Of a stretch of 64,000 nucleotides of DNA, positions 12,048-24,264 are shown piece after piece. The stretch comes from Polytrichum commune (taxonomy: Eukaryota > Streptophyta > Polytrichopsida > Polytrichales > Polytrichaceae), in NCBI GenBank assembly GCA_950295325.1, contig OX485804.1, forward strand, positions 4,464,001-4,528,000, written 5' to 3'. The translations under genes and the position numbers were made by a program. The notes beneath the pieces are model-generated. The model worked only from the letters and a program-made list of their open reading frames with translations, did no database searches and was not told the origin of the DNA. Numbering within the stretch: the stretch's first letter is position 1; the number at the start of each line of letters is the position of its first letter.

Positions 12048-12535
12048 ATTCCCGTTACTAAACTATTTTGGCTTCATGTCCATTAAGTGGGGCAAGGTCC
12101 TAAAACAATATCACACAAATTGCATTGCATAACAATCTTGAGCAAGCAAGAGCTGAGTTTCATAGCCCACATAATCGGAGCATAATCACTTCCAACTAAT
12201 TGTAAAATTTGCTCTAGAATGTTAGACTCTTCAATTGTGGTTGAGAATAGAGGTGTATCTCATAAACTAATTGTGGACACATGAGCTATTTAGAACATGC
12301 ACCGAGGCTTAAGATAGAAAGAGAATGTTGCTCTTGTAATAATAAATAAAATAAAAGTAACGCATGTATCTAGGTACCGGCATGATTGTGGGGGTCCACC
12401 TTTGAGTGATGTTAGAGATTAGGTGTTTATCGCATGGAAAATCTTGCAATATACAAACCGTCGCATTCGACCATGTCATTAGTGGTGTACGATGAGACAT
12501 GTTGTATCTTACCCCATGCAATAGAAGTGACACAT

Positions 12536-12764
12536 GAATCTTATGGTGGGACATCGGTGTCCCATAATACACGGGTTAAACCCTAAAGCCCGTGTCGACG
12601 TCCAAAATGGTCAATTGAAGACAATCAAAGCGGCATTGAGATTATCTCAACGTCATGTACACGCTTTGATTTTTGAAGTTGATTTTTATTTTCAATCACT
12701 TACGACCACAATCATTAAGGAGGCTCTGATATATTTGGGACACCGATGTCCCACCATAAGATTC
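12536..12764. mobile_element. MITE J (229 bp) with 30-bp perfect terminal inverted repeats
   Basis: The left end GAATCTTATGGTGGGACATC followed by GGTGTCCCA is the exact complement of the right end. ACAT is present on both sides (12532-12535 and 12765-12768), a probable 4-base target duplication. The perfect termini suggest recent movement. The superfamily is not identifiable from the ends. Confidence 0.8.
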
Positions 12765-13155
12765 ACATGTCATAGATTTAACGTGAAAAATATTCTATAG
12801 AATATTGTCAGTCCCATAGAACATTGTTATGGATCTCAATAATGTTATGCATCACACGAAATGAAAGAAAATGAAAACAATGGGGCCCTCCGTTTGCATT
12901 TAAGATTGGAGCCACTTTTGATGCATGGGGCACTTGCCAAGGCCGAGCTTGCCAACTATAAAGCCGGACAATTATTTCATGAGTTAAAGTTAGTGACGGA
13001 ATTTGTTGCTCATCTTTTTTAGTCATGGCCATGAAGTCCGATAAGGGAGACGGTCGTGAAGGAATGGGGCCGATTGCAGGCTTTGTCATTCGTATGTGTC
13101 ATGGGGCTGCTGATTGCATGACTTCATTGGCAACCCGAACCTACGGTTATACCTT

Positions 13156-13711
13156 GGGCCCGTTCACACCATGGACCATGAAGTCGGACCATGGAAGATG
13201 GCCTTTTCCCATGACGGTCCGACTTCATGGTCCGATTTTTTAAATTAAAATAAAAAAAATCATTTACAAAGCCTTTTGGCCCCTCACTAGGTGTACACCG
13301 AACGTGGACCAAGAAGAATAATGCCCATGCATCAAAAAGTGAACGTGTTGAATTTTGATATACTTCCAAAAAGGGTAGTTTTGGAAAAGGAAAGAAAATC
13401 CAAATTTGACCATTCTCTTGTTTGTTCTTGTCTTCATCTTCTCTTTCCCCCCAGAAAATTCATTAAAATTTTATTATAGCAATATTTCTCTGCCATGGGC
13501 CCTTGCTTTTTTCTACCATGCCGCCTCTTTTGCCTTTCCCACCGCAAAGCCCGTTGGACCATGTCAGTGGATAATTTAGGCCTCAAAATATGGTCAATCT
13601 AACATTTATTTCTTGGTGTAAACCGAAGTGGTCCCATGGTGAGTTCAACAACCAATCACATATTTTACAGGGCCTTGGGATGACTTCATGGTCCATGTTG
13701 TAAACATCCCC
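13156..13711. mobile_element. MITE, family C (about 556 bp), degraded ends
   Basis: Left end GGGCCCGTTCACACCATGG and CCATGAAGTCGGACC; right end GACTTCATGGTCCATGTTGT and AAACATCCCC. It is related to the better preserved element at 34651-35679, with shared interior words TAGGTGTACACCGAACGTGG and CAACAACCAATCA. No clear target duplication remains. Confidence 0.65.
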
Positions 13712-13722
13712 ATAAGATCATA

Positions 13723-14250
13723 GGGCCTCTTCACACGACACTAGTTATTCCAATTAATGTGTGTTACTATTTAGAGTTACACAGTGCTAAAACTATTTAG
13801 TGAGAATGTAAATTTTACCAAGAAAATTTATTTATGTTCTATAATGTCCGAACAACTTATTGAGCTTTCGTTAGTAAAAATTGAACTCCTAATCGAGACG
13901 TTATTGCATTGCGTAACTCGGAATAGTAACACGCACCAATTGGGATAATCAATGCAATGTCGGTGGCCATTGACCACCGTTTTTTAAAATGCCTTGTCGG
14001 TTGAGAAATAAGTGGCGGTCCCACTTCATTTTATACACAGTTACCAAAATAAGAGTGATCATGGATGAGAAAGTGACATTGAAGTGGCTTGAAATTCTAC
14101 ATGTCTTTAAATGGATAATGTTTGGTGGACTTCCGGATTTTGAGAGAATCTAATTGGATTGTCTCAACACAAAACAAAGCAACCGTGTCAAAAGAACATT
14201 CTATTTTATAAAATAAGAAATGGCCATTGGTCACGTGTGTAAAATGGCCC
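13723..14250. mobile_element. Probable Harbinger-like MITE, family B, interrupted by another MITE
   Basis: GGGCCTCTTCACAC at the left and GGTCACGTGTGTAAAATGGCCC at the right resemble the two ends of family B. The inner 13738-13964 is a separate MITE. The target duplication is unclear, so the pairing of these two ends is an inference. Confidence 0.5.
13738..13964. mobile_element. MITE, ACTACACTAAAT/GAGTTAC family (about 227 bp)
   Basis: CAATTAATGTGTGTTACTAT and TTAGAGTTACACAGTGCTA on the left pair with the complement of TTGCATTGCGTAACTCGG and AATAGTAACACGCACCAATTG on the right. Confidence 0.7.
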
Positions 14251-14339
14251 TCATGTGAAGCCCAAATTTGACACAATATTTCCCTTGCCTAAGGTGTGAA
14301 CACCTAGAGTATTGCATGGACATGGCCAGGCTAGGAGTT

Positions 14340-15500
14340 TGTGGTGTCTACGTACATTCAACTATTGGGAAGGTGAAAATATAGTCAACTACACTATAAC
14401 TTGAATCGGCTATTTATAGATAATTTGACTTCAACAATGGTACTAGAGATTATCATGAATTAGGTCTAGAGATATTCCGTTGGGAACAAATTTGGCCTCA
14501 ACATGCAAGGAATTTGTTATTTTTGTCAAAAATCCCTTCATCCACAATGGGGGAGTTTACATAGATGGCATACATCCCAAGTATTGTATTGTCAACCTGG
14601 AACCATGTTAGATCACATCTTCATTCAGCTGGGCCTTGCCCCTCCCATGCCTCCTTCACTGCCTGGTCTTCCTACCCGCAACTTCATGGGAACTCTTCCT
14701 CGTTGGGAACCAATGTGACAATACCAAGATTATATGGACAATCATGATCATAGAAACCACTAGGGTGTCAATATTTTCTATGAGTTCTCAAATCCCCCCG
14801 CCCCCCGGTGTCATAAAGCCCTTGCAAGTATGTCTTCACCTTATTTAGAGTCAATAAATCTAACATTTTATTGTTAATAACTTCGATCTTTTGTCATTCT
14901 TACAAAACAAGTTTGACTGAAATTGCTTCATTCTTCTATTGAGTGAAAAAATGAGTTGAAATAAGTAGCTAGAATATCGTAGTGTCCATAGATATGCTCA
15001 TGCCACTTTTGCTCTTACAGTGCAATTGAAAATGATGTAGGCTTTGTCCCCTATATAACTCTATCGGAGACAAGTTTCTCATCACTATTTGAGAATGTAG
15101 TATTAGGAAGCCCAATTTTTTAATTTTTTTTTTCAATTGAATCATCAAGTTGACATTAGCTTCTATCTCACAGTGGCCACTACACTCTACCACTCTAGGA
15201 AATTAGCAGGTTTGAAACCACCATGATGTACCTCTCAATGTCATTAGCATTTGGCTTCCCAGACTTTAAAATCAAGTTCATATCATTTCATTAGGAAGGT
15301 GAAGACATAGTGATTGTTATTTAACATGAAAATTCCTATTTGTAGATATTTTCACTATGAAATTGGCTTCAAAGACCCCCAAAGTAACCTAGTGAGACCT
15401 AATTGGAAACGGATCGGCCCTAAACCTAAAGGGATCTTGTTTGCACTAAAGCACCCTTCATCCACGATGGAATTGTTTATTTAGACACCACAAAACTCTA
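14340..15500 (+). repeat. Two fragments of dispersed repeat family L
   Basis: At about 14360-14600 and 15290-15500 the same order of words appears: GGGAAGGTGAA, TATTTATAGATA or TTTGTAGATA, TTGGCTTCAA or TTGACTTCAA, CCTTCATCCAC and ATGG. A third copy is at about 39530-39770 (TTTGGCTTCAA, GAATCGGCCCTCAA, CCTTCATTCACGATGG). Copies are strongly diverged and non-coding. Confidence 0.45.
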
Positions 15501-15504
15501 TCCA

Positions 15505-16325
15505 AATAAAGGTGTAAATAAGGCCAAGTATGCAAAAGAATTCAATAATAAACTTTAGGAAACGTCTATTAATTTGAGCAATCAATTCCACACATGATTG
15601 TAAATTTTTCCATCTTTCAAGTAATGTTGTTCACAAGCTAGTCTCAAGCCTTGGAGATAATTTTATTAAACAATACCTTGCTATGAAAAATCTATTGATT
15701 TTCTTCAATCAAAATCTTACACATTGTTTTTGACATGTCACAATACTACAATTAGAAATAAATCTCAAGGATGTATATGGAAGTGATTTGTAACAACCTT
15801 TTCCTTGAAGTGCAAAAGGATCTAAGGAGTGACAGCCCTTCATCTTAGTCCCCCCTTTATAGTAGGGCTTAAGTTGCAATTCTCGAGAGTTGGAGTTGAC
15901 ATTGACAAGCCTTCACTCAAAACTCAAACTATTGAGAGCTTGACCGATCTCCAAGGTTTGAATCGTTCAAGGGAAGTGTAACCCGCACATGCTCAACAAG
16001 AAAGCTATGCAAGGAGGGAGTGATAGCAAACATGACAAGTCAAAGAATGCTTGCAAGCCCATTGGCGTGGGGCTCCCAAAAATGGGAGCCCGAGCTCCCA
16101 ACAATTCTCAAGGTAAGCTACTTCCATGAGGTAGCTTATAAAGAGCTTCTCATAGTCATTCCACATAGAATCCATCAAGATGCTATCTCAACATTGAAAA
16201 TCCGGTAAAGACTCCAAGCTCTCAAGTTGAGAACTCGTGTGTAACATACCTTGGAGTGAACAAGCATGTGTAAGATGCGCCCACCATTGAGAAGGTTCCT
16301 TTCTTCAAGTTGTCAACTCAATCAT
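15505..16325. other. Intergenic stretch, nothing recognised
   Basis: No supported feature. Confidence 0.4.
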
Positions 16326-16328
16326 TCA

Positions 16329-16558
16329 GACCGGTTTTGGTATTGGCGTCACTTATTATTCAGAATTGCACATTGTTATAACTTCTTACTCTAGATTATG
16401 TTTTTTTATCAGCAAAGGTTAAATAGGTTGTATGGACATTATACAACATAAACGACTTTGATGAATAAAATTTTGCATCCTTAACAACGACAACAAAAAG
16501 CTATAGCATTGTGAAGCTTTAAATAGCAAGTGACATTAAATACCATAAACAATGTAGT
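16329..16558. mobile_element. MITE, ACTACACTAAAT/GAGTTAC family (about 230 bp)
   Basis: GCGTCACTTATTATTCAGAA and TTGCACATTGTTATAAC pair with the complement of AGCTATAGCATTGTGAAGC and AATAGCAAGTGACATT. The right outer end AATGTAGT fits the family terminus. Confidence 0.65.
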
Positions 16559-16559
16559 G

Positions 16560-17270
16560 TAAAGGGAATAACATAACTAATCTTTTGGTGATAGCTCCCT
16601 TTCCAAAAGGGGGAGGGAAAACAATAGACTAAAATATGGGGCAAAGATATCCGCCCTTTTTAAAATGGAAGCGGTTACATACCATCTACGCCGACAAGTC
16701 CACACAAATTGCAAACCCACATGGGGTCCCAGGGCAACAACCACACAATGTCCCAATTGACATTTTCTTAACACTTCATGTCAGTAAATGGGTCACCAAA
16801 GCCCCGACTCAGATGCCAATTCACTTTTGTATGAACGGTCCGCATATTAAATAATTTTTTATTTTGTAAAAATAGATGACCGTATAGGGGCAATTACAAT
16901 CCCAACATTCCCCACCCTAGGGTACAACACCCTAATGTTGAGCAATGTTAACGGGAACCTCAAGTCGTCCCTATTTTCAAACGACACCTTTGACATTCAA
17001 GGGTTCAAGCTTATGATGTGTCATTAAAGCAATGACTTGACTAGTGCCGGTTGGTTCACACCCAAACTCAAGTGTGGAAAGGATGGAAAGCCACCAAATT
17101 AGATCGCATGTGCTTAACAATGCCTTGGACACAGCCCGAGCGGTTTGAATAAATGTCCAATCAACATATCACGATGTGTTCCACATGGCTCCATGAATCT
17201 TGTATTCGCCACATTTGAACTCTATAACGATCGGTCACCCTATTCCCGTAGAGGGTGCTCTATTTCATCT
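16560..17270. other. Intergenic stretch, nothing recognised
   Basis: No supported feature. Confidence 0.4.
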
Positions 17271-17272
17271 TT

Positions 17273-18001
17273 ATTACACTCAACATTGTGTCATTTACTA
17301 TTTGGAGTTATACAATGTTGTATTTATTTTACCATTTACGTATTTATTTGACGGAGTAAAGATGTTGATGTTTTATAATGTCTAGACAATCAATTTGACC
17401 TTTGTTGGCCAAAAAAGAACGAGATATATAATGAAATGGTTATAGCATTCCGTGAGTCCAAATAGTAAGGCCACTTCACACACGAGACTGAGAGCCCGTG
17501 ACTATTACACTTCAAACACTCTCATTGGTGGAAAAGGCGGAGTTGGTCCAAGTTCGCTTCACACTACGCTTGAGAGACCGACGGAGTGTGTGGATGCAAG
17601 ATGGATGCAAAGTTTACATGGATCCCTACATGGCATCAAATGGATTATGTGTTCATGGTCACTTGGACTATTCTCAACAAACCATCTCTTGGAGGTAGGC
17701 CTCACACAAAACTGGGGGACCATGGCACTCCGAACGCTCACAACCGTAGGTTTATTCTATTTTTATCATGTGTGACGACCTACATGAATAGAAATTCATT
17801 GAAATAGCATTTGGTGGAGAGCCTGGTCACATATGACTTCACATTACACTTGAGGGTCTGTGACCACACTACCTGATTTTGGAGGAGTGTTGGGACGGTC
17901 TTTGGACACTTTCTTTTGATTTCTCACAATTACATGCTCACGGCTCTTGGCTCGTGCGTGAAGTGGCCCTAAGTGACACTAAGTATAATATTTAGTGTAG
18001 T
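17273..18001. mobile_element. MITE of the ACTACACTAAAT family, split by a family B MITE
   Basis: The left half runs from ATTACACTCAACATTGTGTC and ATTTACTATTTGGAGTTA at 17273 to CCAAATAGTAA at 17468. The right tail GTGACACTAAGTATAATATT and TAGTGTAGT is found only at 17973-18001, after the inserted element. Removing the insertion and one TAA restores a 225-bp MITE with its terminal CAAATAGTAAGTGACACTA. Confidence 0.8.
17469..17969. mobile_element. Harbinger-like MITE, family B (501 bp), TSD TAA, nested
   Basis: Ends GGCCACTTCACACACGAG on the left (one terminal G lost) and GCTCGTGCGTGAAGTGGCCC on the right. TAA is duplicated at 17466-17468 and 17970-17972. The target TAA belonged to the terminal word AGTAAGTGACAC of the host MITE, which fixes the order of the two insertions. 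Confidence 0.85.
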
Positions 18002-18154
18002 GCCAAAGTGTAGTTTCCATAGGGGATTCAAGAGGGTCTCAACCAATGTAGGATTGACATGTGACAAAATTTGAGGTAAAACCAACTTTATGTTGTTGGA
18101 ATGGAGAACCTTCTACAATATCTTCTATAAACCAACAACTCGTATGTTTGACAC

Positions 18155-18374
18155 CTACACTAGATATTGCATTTTAGGTCACTTACTATTTGGGATATGC
18201 AATGCGATAACTATTTACTGTATATCATTGTTTGCCAACAAAGGTCAAATTGGTTGTTGGGACATTACTAAACATTTCACATCTTTACTTGGTAAATTTT
18301 ATATTAATGGTAAAAAGATAGAGCATTGTGTAACTCCAAGTAGTAAGTGACACTAAACACTATATTTAGTGTAG
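18155..18374. mobile_element. MITE, ACTACACTAAAT/GAGTTAC family (220 bp), well preserved
   Basis: CTACACTAGATATTGC then TAGGTCACTTACTATTTGGG and GCAATGCGATAAC pair with the complement of GAGCATTGTGTAACTCC, AAGTAGTAAGTGACACTAAA and ATATTTAGTGTAG. Another lone end of the family lies at about 18405-18445. Confidence 0.75.
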
Positions 18375-18449
18375 TACAACGTTAATTTCCATTGTTGTGG
18401 ATTCATACCATTTGTGATTACACAAAATGCTATAACTTTCTTATGAATA

Positions 18450-20380
18450 ATGTACATTGATATGCGAAATTAGGTTGCCTTTCAAGGACATGCTATCTTT
18501 TCACTCATGCAAATTAGCCTGAGTCCAAACCAAAGCACAAAAAATATTACTTGCTTGTTTTATCTATACATCAATTATAGTTTTTTTAAAAGGAAAATCT
18601 TATAGTTTGTGAATGTGACAAGAAATATCCAAAATAGTGTGGAATGACAATAAGATAGCGTGGGGCAACCTAATTGCACATATTAATGTCGCTTTTTAGC
18701 ATCAAAGTTTTGTTATGTATGAGCTAGGATCACCCTCACCCTTAAATGCGTCCTAGTCCAGTGAAGGATCCCCATCGCACATGTCAATCAGCTTGGCCCA
18801 AGGAGGCGAACCCATCCATGCTACTGAGAAGCTGGTGCATGTAGCACCCTTTCTTTATTAATTCCTTTACCTCAAGTATTAACAAATACTTAGGTTTTTC
18901 ATCACACAAAATCAACTCACACCCAATCCTACAGCCCTACTCTCTAATGTAATGATTACAACTCTTTCCACACTTACATTTATTATCTGCTCAATTAGAA
19001 GTCATGTGAACATTTTGGTTGGATTAACTCCTTAACCAAGCTGCCCCTTACAAGGGTGACCCTAGCTGCCTTGAAATACTAAACATTGTGCCCTGTGGGC
19101 TCTAACTCAACTGTCGACCAGCCTCAATGCGAACCAGAGTTCCCCAGCCCACTTTCGGCCATCCACAGCTTGTGCTTCCTGGTCGCAGACTCCCAGAGGT
19201 GGCAGGGTGCACCACTGCCTCCCCTTCCCTCTTCTTGTTGTCCGCCAGCACTCTATCGGCCTTATGTCCACCTGTGTAGGATCCAGGTAAAGCTCAACAT
19301 GGATTTCCACCCTTGCTTCCTTCGACCTTGCCCTGGACTGGCAGAATTCTTGAGTCAATCTGTGATGGCTCCACTGCCTCAGCTTCACCCAAGCAATCCC
19401 TCCCCTTTTCTTCGCATTTGACAGAGTGCACAATGTCGCCTCCAGATCCCCCCAGAGTTCTACAATTCAACACAGCCAAGTGAGGCTGAGCAAAATCCCA
19501 CCCCTATCCACAATTCTCACCGAATCCCTACCTACTTTTCTCGGTGTGGCTTTCTGATTCAGCTGTCTTGAGTCGCAGCCAGCTCATCTCAGTGTGACTC
19601 TGTGCATCTAATGTCCAGCTCGCCCAGTGATGCCCTTGCCGCAGGGCGATTCCCCTCACTCCTCCAAAGCTGCCGCGCTCCTCCTTCGGTCGAGTGCTGC
19701 CAGAGCAAGAGAGCCAGTGCGGCCTCCGCAACCGTTTTCAGTCCAGGGTCCCGGATTTAGCTAGGGTGAGCAGTGCTCCCCTCCCAATTTGGATAGTAGC
19801 CCATCCCAATCCAGTCAATATCTAAACCAACTCGGCTAAGCCTAAGCTCTTAAGCCTCAAAACAAACCCACTAACCAACTCCTAATGACTTCTCCTAACC
19901 CTTCAACATTAATCAATTAACACCTAACCCTTAAACGAACACTAACCAAACCAATTCCAACCACTACCACCCTGGCTTTCAAGCCTAATGCTTTTAAGGC
20001 TTTTAAACCCCTCGACTAATCCTCTCCGTAAATCCTTTAGCCTACCTTAACTAATCCTAACTGCCCCTTCAACAATAAAACACAACACTCCCAATTAAAC
20101 TCAATTCCAATCCAAACTTGAAGCTTGCACTCTTTTTATGTTTTTCACATCTCTTACTGAGGATTCAAAACTTAACTGCTAATGAATTAAGGGCTAGGAG
20201 TACATGTGGGCATCATATTGGGCTCACATTATGTTAAACTAAAATATAAAATACAACTCCAAATAAGTTAAGTTTCACTTTAAAAACACACTACAAATGG
20301 CTCATGGTTGTTTTTGGTTTTTAGTAAGTCCACTGCCTCAAGCACACCTCCCTCAAATGATGCCCAATTCGCAAAGTCTC
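18450..20380. other. No recognised gene; GC-rich block 19070-19750
   Basis: The block 19070-19750 is much richer in C and G than its surroundings and carries overlapping open frames on both strands of 108-111 codons (19086-19421 plus, 19107-19433 minus). None resembles a family I know, and frames on both strands suggest composition rather than coding. TGTAGCACCCTTTC at 18839 resembles the start of a plant LTR, but no partner end or 5-base duplication was found. Confidence 0.4.
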
Positions 20381-20383
20381 TTA

Positions 20384-20799
20384 GAGCATCCCCACCAGAT
20401 CGGGTATATGCCAAATAGAATATATATTATTTTATACCTTTGGGAAACCCTCCATCTTGGGCGGGGCAGCTCATCTTAAGTCAAAGCCCACCAAAACCTA
20501 GGCATACCCCCAGTATAATTAGGAAGCAATCAATAAGATAACGACACCTATTATCTGACATGGGATAAAGTAGGATATCGGAGTATATGATATTAAAGTA
20601 ATCTCTTGGCGGGCCGGAGGAGTTCCGTTATATGAACCATTTATGGCGGGGGAAGGTCTTTACTATACCCGGACCGGTTCTAAATTATGGGGGACCGGAC
20701 ATTGGTGGGGCTCAATTCATGCCGGTACTGCCACCTAAGAACCTGGGATGCCCCATTTTTGGCGTTGCATGCCCCATCCCCGGTTTGGTGGGGACACTC
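20384..20799. mobile_element. Harbinger-like MITE, family H (416 bp), TSD TTA, inverted twin of 9230-9646
   Basis: Ends GAGCATCCCCACCAG and TTGGTGGGGACACTC. TTA is duplicated at 20381-20383 and 20800-20802. The interior is the reverse complement of 9230-9646 with scattered substitutions (GGCGGGCCGGAGGAG, CCCATGTCAGATAAT on the opposite strand). Open frames of 66-72 codons in it are not genes. Confidence 0.85.
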
Positions 20800-20988
20800 T
20801 TACAAACAATATTTGGAGTTAGCGCAACTTGAGCTCTTCCAAACTACAATTGAAGACTCAGGAAAGTCAATGTACATAGAAGAAGAAGTACTTGGACTAC
20901 TGTAGCTCTATAGCAACTTGGGCAAAAAAAAAAGTTAATTTTAAAGGTGCCTAAATGTATGGGAAATTGATTTTTCTGAGTGTCAATT

Positions 20989-21010
20989 TTTTTTTTTTTT
21001 TTTTTTTTTT
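20989..21010. repeat. Poly-T run
   Basis: Uninterrupted T run of about 22 bases. Confidence 0.9.
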
Positions 21011-21820
21011 CAAAGAGTGTCTAAAATCATAATATTGCAAGTGACATTCAATGGAATTCAGCAAAGTAGCATCAAATCGAAGCAAAATTTGTTGTCAAGC
21101 AAAATCCTGATATACAAGTAAAAGACAAACTTGAGGATAAAGAATGTTGGTTAAGGGAAGTGTTTAGGTTAATCGTAGCTACCATGTATGAAATTAGGAA
21201 AACCACCCATTAAATATAAAAATGACTTGGATGAATGTCTAACTTATTTAAAGAAAATGTAATGTGCCCAATTTTAGAATATTATTTCATGAGTTGCCTA
21301 ACTTACTTTCTCACTTTAATTAATTATTATGCAAAAAGGTTCCCAAGTTGCTAATAAGCTACGGTATCCCTTACCAAATTTGTACCTTAAGCTTCATGGC
21401 ACGCCCTCCACACATTAAAAATGACACATGTCTCAAATGCAAAAGGAGATCCTAGCCTATTCTTTCCACTTTCTTCAATTTCTTGATTTCACAATGTATG
21501 CACGTAAAAATGTCACTATATAGCAAGTTCGAGTCTAAATTCAAGATCCCAAACCTCATATAACCCTAGAGATGCTACATATATTGTGTGTGTTTGAGAG
21601 AGAGAGACAAAGCGGTTCATGGGACAAACTTCACCAAAGCTTGTATCCAATGCAAGGCATACCCTCCATGCACATAATAATGTACATGTCTTGAATGCAA
21701 AAAAGATCTTAACCTATTTTTTTCCACTTTCTTTAATTTGATGGTTTTACAATTTATCCATTTCAAGAATTAATTTTAAAAACTTGAAACCAAAATTGAA
21801 ATCATAATCTCTCTCTCTAT
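21011..21820. other. AT-rich intergenic stretch
   Basis: A phrase (TCCATGCACATAATAATGTA, CATGTCTTGAATGCAAAA near 21665) resembles one near 21405-21445, suggesting a diverged duplication with about 255 bp period. Nothing else seen. Confidence 0.35.
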
Positions 21821-21822
21821 GT

Positions 21823-21883
21823 ATGTGTATGTATATACATACATACATGTATGTAGGTGTGTATGTAGGTGTGTGTATGTATG
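21823..21883. repeat. TATG/TGTATG microsatellite next to a transposon end
   Basis: ATGTATGTGTATGTATATAC and further TATG/TGTG units run directly up to the element end at 21886. Confidence 0.8.
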
Positions 21884-22066
21884 GGCCGGGGATTCGTGGC
21901 ACTCAAGTAAAGTCATCTGGTAACAAAAATTGGATGAATCCATCAAGAAGCTTGGATGGAGCTTACTTTAGTGAAACACCTATGAGTTGGCACGTAAGAC
22001 CCCCTTGTTCTCTCATAGCTATTATGAACTACTAGTTATTTTGTAAATATCAATTAGTTAGCAAAG

Positions 22067-22216
22067 GGCCATGATGTGGCTTTGGATGCTCTAAGCCTAA
22101 TTTCTAACCCCTCATGAGTTCTTACCAAGGCCATGATGTGGCTTTGGATGCTCTAAGCCTATTTTCTAACCCCTCGTGAGTTGTCACCAAGGCCATGATG
22201 TGGCTTGGATTCCACG
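22067..22216 (+). repeat. Tandem repeat, 62-bp period, about 2.4 copies
   Basis: GGCCATGATGTGGCTTTGGA followed by TGCTCTAAGCCTA and CTAACCCCTC begins at 22067, 22129 and 22191. The relative at about 37520-37600 has essentially one unit, so the expansion happened in this copy. Confidence 0.85.
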
Positions 22217-23470
22217 TGGTTATATTGATAAATATTGCAAGTTGTCAATGTGTGCAATATTTGGTAAGTGGTTATGACGTGTCGTCATAGCCATTTTTTA
22301 AATTTCTTTCACAACTCTTTTATTTTGCACAGGTGTAATTGCTTACACATTTGTAAAATTCAAAACTAAGACATATCATTTTATGATAAATTGGTTAACA
22401 ATAAAAATCAGTTCAAAATAATAACTATTGTCATTTCTCTATTATCTAAGTGTATATATGTTGAGAGAAATATAATATAATTTATTTGAAGAGATATAAT
22501 ATACATCATATTATTTTAGAGATAATATCATACGTGATGATGATAAATCATTACAGTACATCGGATAGACTATAGTCAGAACTTAGGATTTTATGAGTAT
22601 ACCCCATCTATAATGTTATCCCACACGTCTAATTTCAATTAAAATAACATTTATTTGCACATTATATTATATTATCTTAAAGATCAAATTTATCTTTATA
22701 TATATCATTTTTTGGGATATATTATATACTTTATCTTCATCATTTCACTTTGGTCGTTTTATGAACATTTACACTCATTTATTATTTTTGTCTTTTATAC
22801 CTTATCTTAATTATATTACAAAAATCATCATCTCAACTCCTTTAGTTATAATAGATGATGCAATACATTTTTGGATTTCTTTAGATACCTTATCTTGTAA
22901 TTTGTATATTTCCCGGGTACGCAACTCCCGTATTATATGGTCCTAATTATAATCACTTATAATGCATTTTAGTCCAATATTGAGTGATACAATTTGTTTT
23001 AATGTAGGAAACCCTTGTAGCCCTTCTAACAAGGAATCCAAAAATGTAATTATATGTAGGAAATGAATATATTTTGAAGCATATAACTGCATTAAAAACC
23101 TAATTATATTAATTTTTAATACATGTACCATAGGTCAAACTACCCAACTTTTTGGACTTTTTTAATAAAATTTTAACATTGTGAATGACTTATAATTTTA
23201 ATGGGAGGCAACTATTCGTGGCTTATAATTCTAATTGGAGGCAAATATTCGTTTGGATTTTTTTAAATTATGTATAGGCAACTTATTGGTCTAACTGTTG
23301 GGATAGAAAACTAATGATTTGTGTTAGGATACAATTGAGGTATGTATTTTTAAGACCATATACATGATATGGTGCCCCGACTACTCAAGGGTATCATGGG
23401 CTATTTCAAAATATCATGGGTTCCGGGTTTAGGGTTAGGGCTTAGGGTTTGAGGCTTCTATATATTCGCT

Positions 23471-23761
23471 TTGAAGCTTTTGTGTTCGGTTTTGGAGCCT
23501 TTGTGTCATCGCTTTGGAGTGTGCTTGTGCTCATTTGGGAGGGTCATCCTTGGCTTAAACAAACACATGAATTGTGAGATGAAGTGTAGAGGCTCATGTA
23601 GTGGAGGTAGAGATAGGGAGAAAGAATATGTTACACCTGTAATTGTCACAACTCCTTCCAAAAGAGGGAGACCTCAAAAGGACCCTCTATCATTTGTGAA
23701 TACTAATCCGACATCTACATTGAATACCCCTCTTAGACGCTCTACAATGTTAAAAAACTAG
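23471..23761 (+). CDS. Open frame with an AT-hook, 96 codons, inside the Mutator-like element
   Basis: I do not recognise the protein. The second half, RDREKEYVTPVIVTTPSKRG followed by RPQKDPLSF and a Ser/Thr-rich tail, contains the AT-hook core KRGRP, a minor-groove DNA-binding motif. The first half is Cys-rich (CLCSFG, CEMKCRGSCSGG) and may not be coding. The frame closes with TAG directly followed by GTG, so a splice donor at the end (AG then GTGTTT) is possible and this could be one exon of a longer gene. The same KRGRP word is legible just upstream of the minus-strand frame at 30.9 kb. Function unknown; could be a remnant of a transposon protein. Confidence 0.35.
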   Translation: MKLLCSVLEPLCHRFGVCLCSFGRVILGLNKHMNCEMKCRGSCSGGRDREKEYVTPVIVTTPSKRGRPQKDPLSFVNTNPTSTLNTPLRRSTMLKN

Positions 23762-24264
23762 GTGTTTCAATTGTTTATATACGTTGGAGTTTTTTTTAAT
23801 TAAACATGCAACCCAACTTTTTTTTCATCTCATTTTATTTAATTTGGTCTTCACCCAATTTTCTGATCATTTTAATTTGATATAATTTGATATAATTTTT
23901 ACAAAAGCCGTCCTCTAAGCCGTTTTTAATACGATGCCCCTTGCGTATAATATGGGAGTTGCATACCCGGGGTATATTTATGATTAATTCTATAAATTGT
24001 GTAACTTATTTTTTAAAATATTTTGCGACCACCACAAATAGATTGATAATAAATGTATTACAAATTGATCCGCAATAATCATATTATGGTAAATTGTATA
24101 TTTTATATTCATTTATTATATATTCCCTATCTTACAACCCATCAAACATATCCAATTAAAATTTACTTAAATAATATAGTACAAGGTTATTTATTTCTAG
24201 AATATAGTTTATCTTGAGCAATTGATAAGCACAAGAATTTGCACTTGTAATCATGAATATTATA

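Noticed and set aside
18839-18852. LTR retrotransposon called from TGTAGCACCC
   Set aside because: No matching second LTR, primer-binding site, polypurine tract or target duplication could be located.
19086-19433. Overlapping 111- and 108-codon frames on opposite strands
   Set aside because: No domain, start context or splice evidence; GC-rich composition explains both.
23425-23455. TTTAGGG-like words, and CCCTAAA words at 44335-44375
   Set aside because: Only a few degenerate units; not a telomere or a clear interstitial telomere array.
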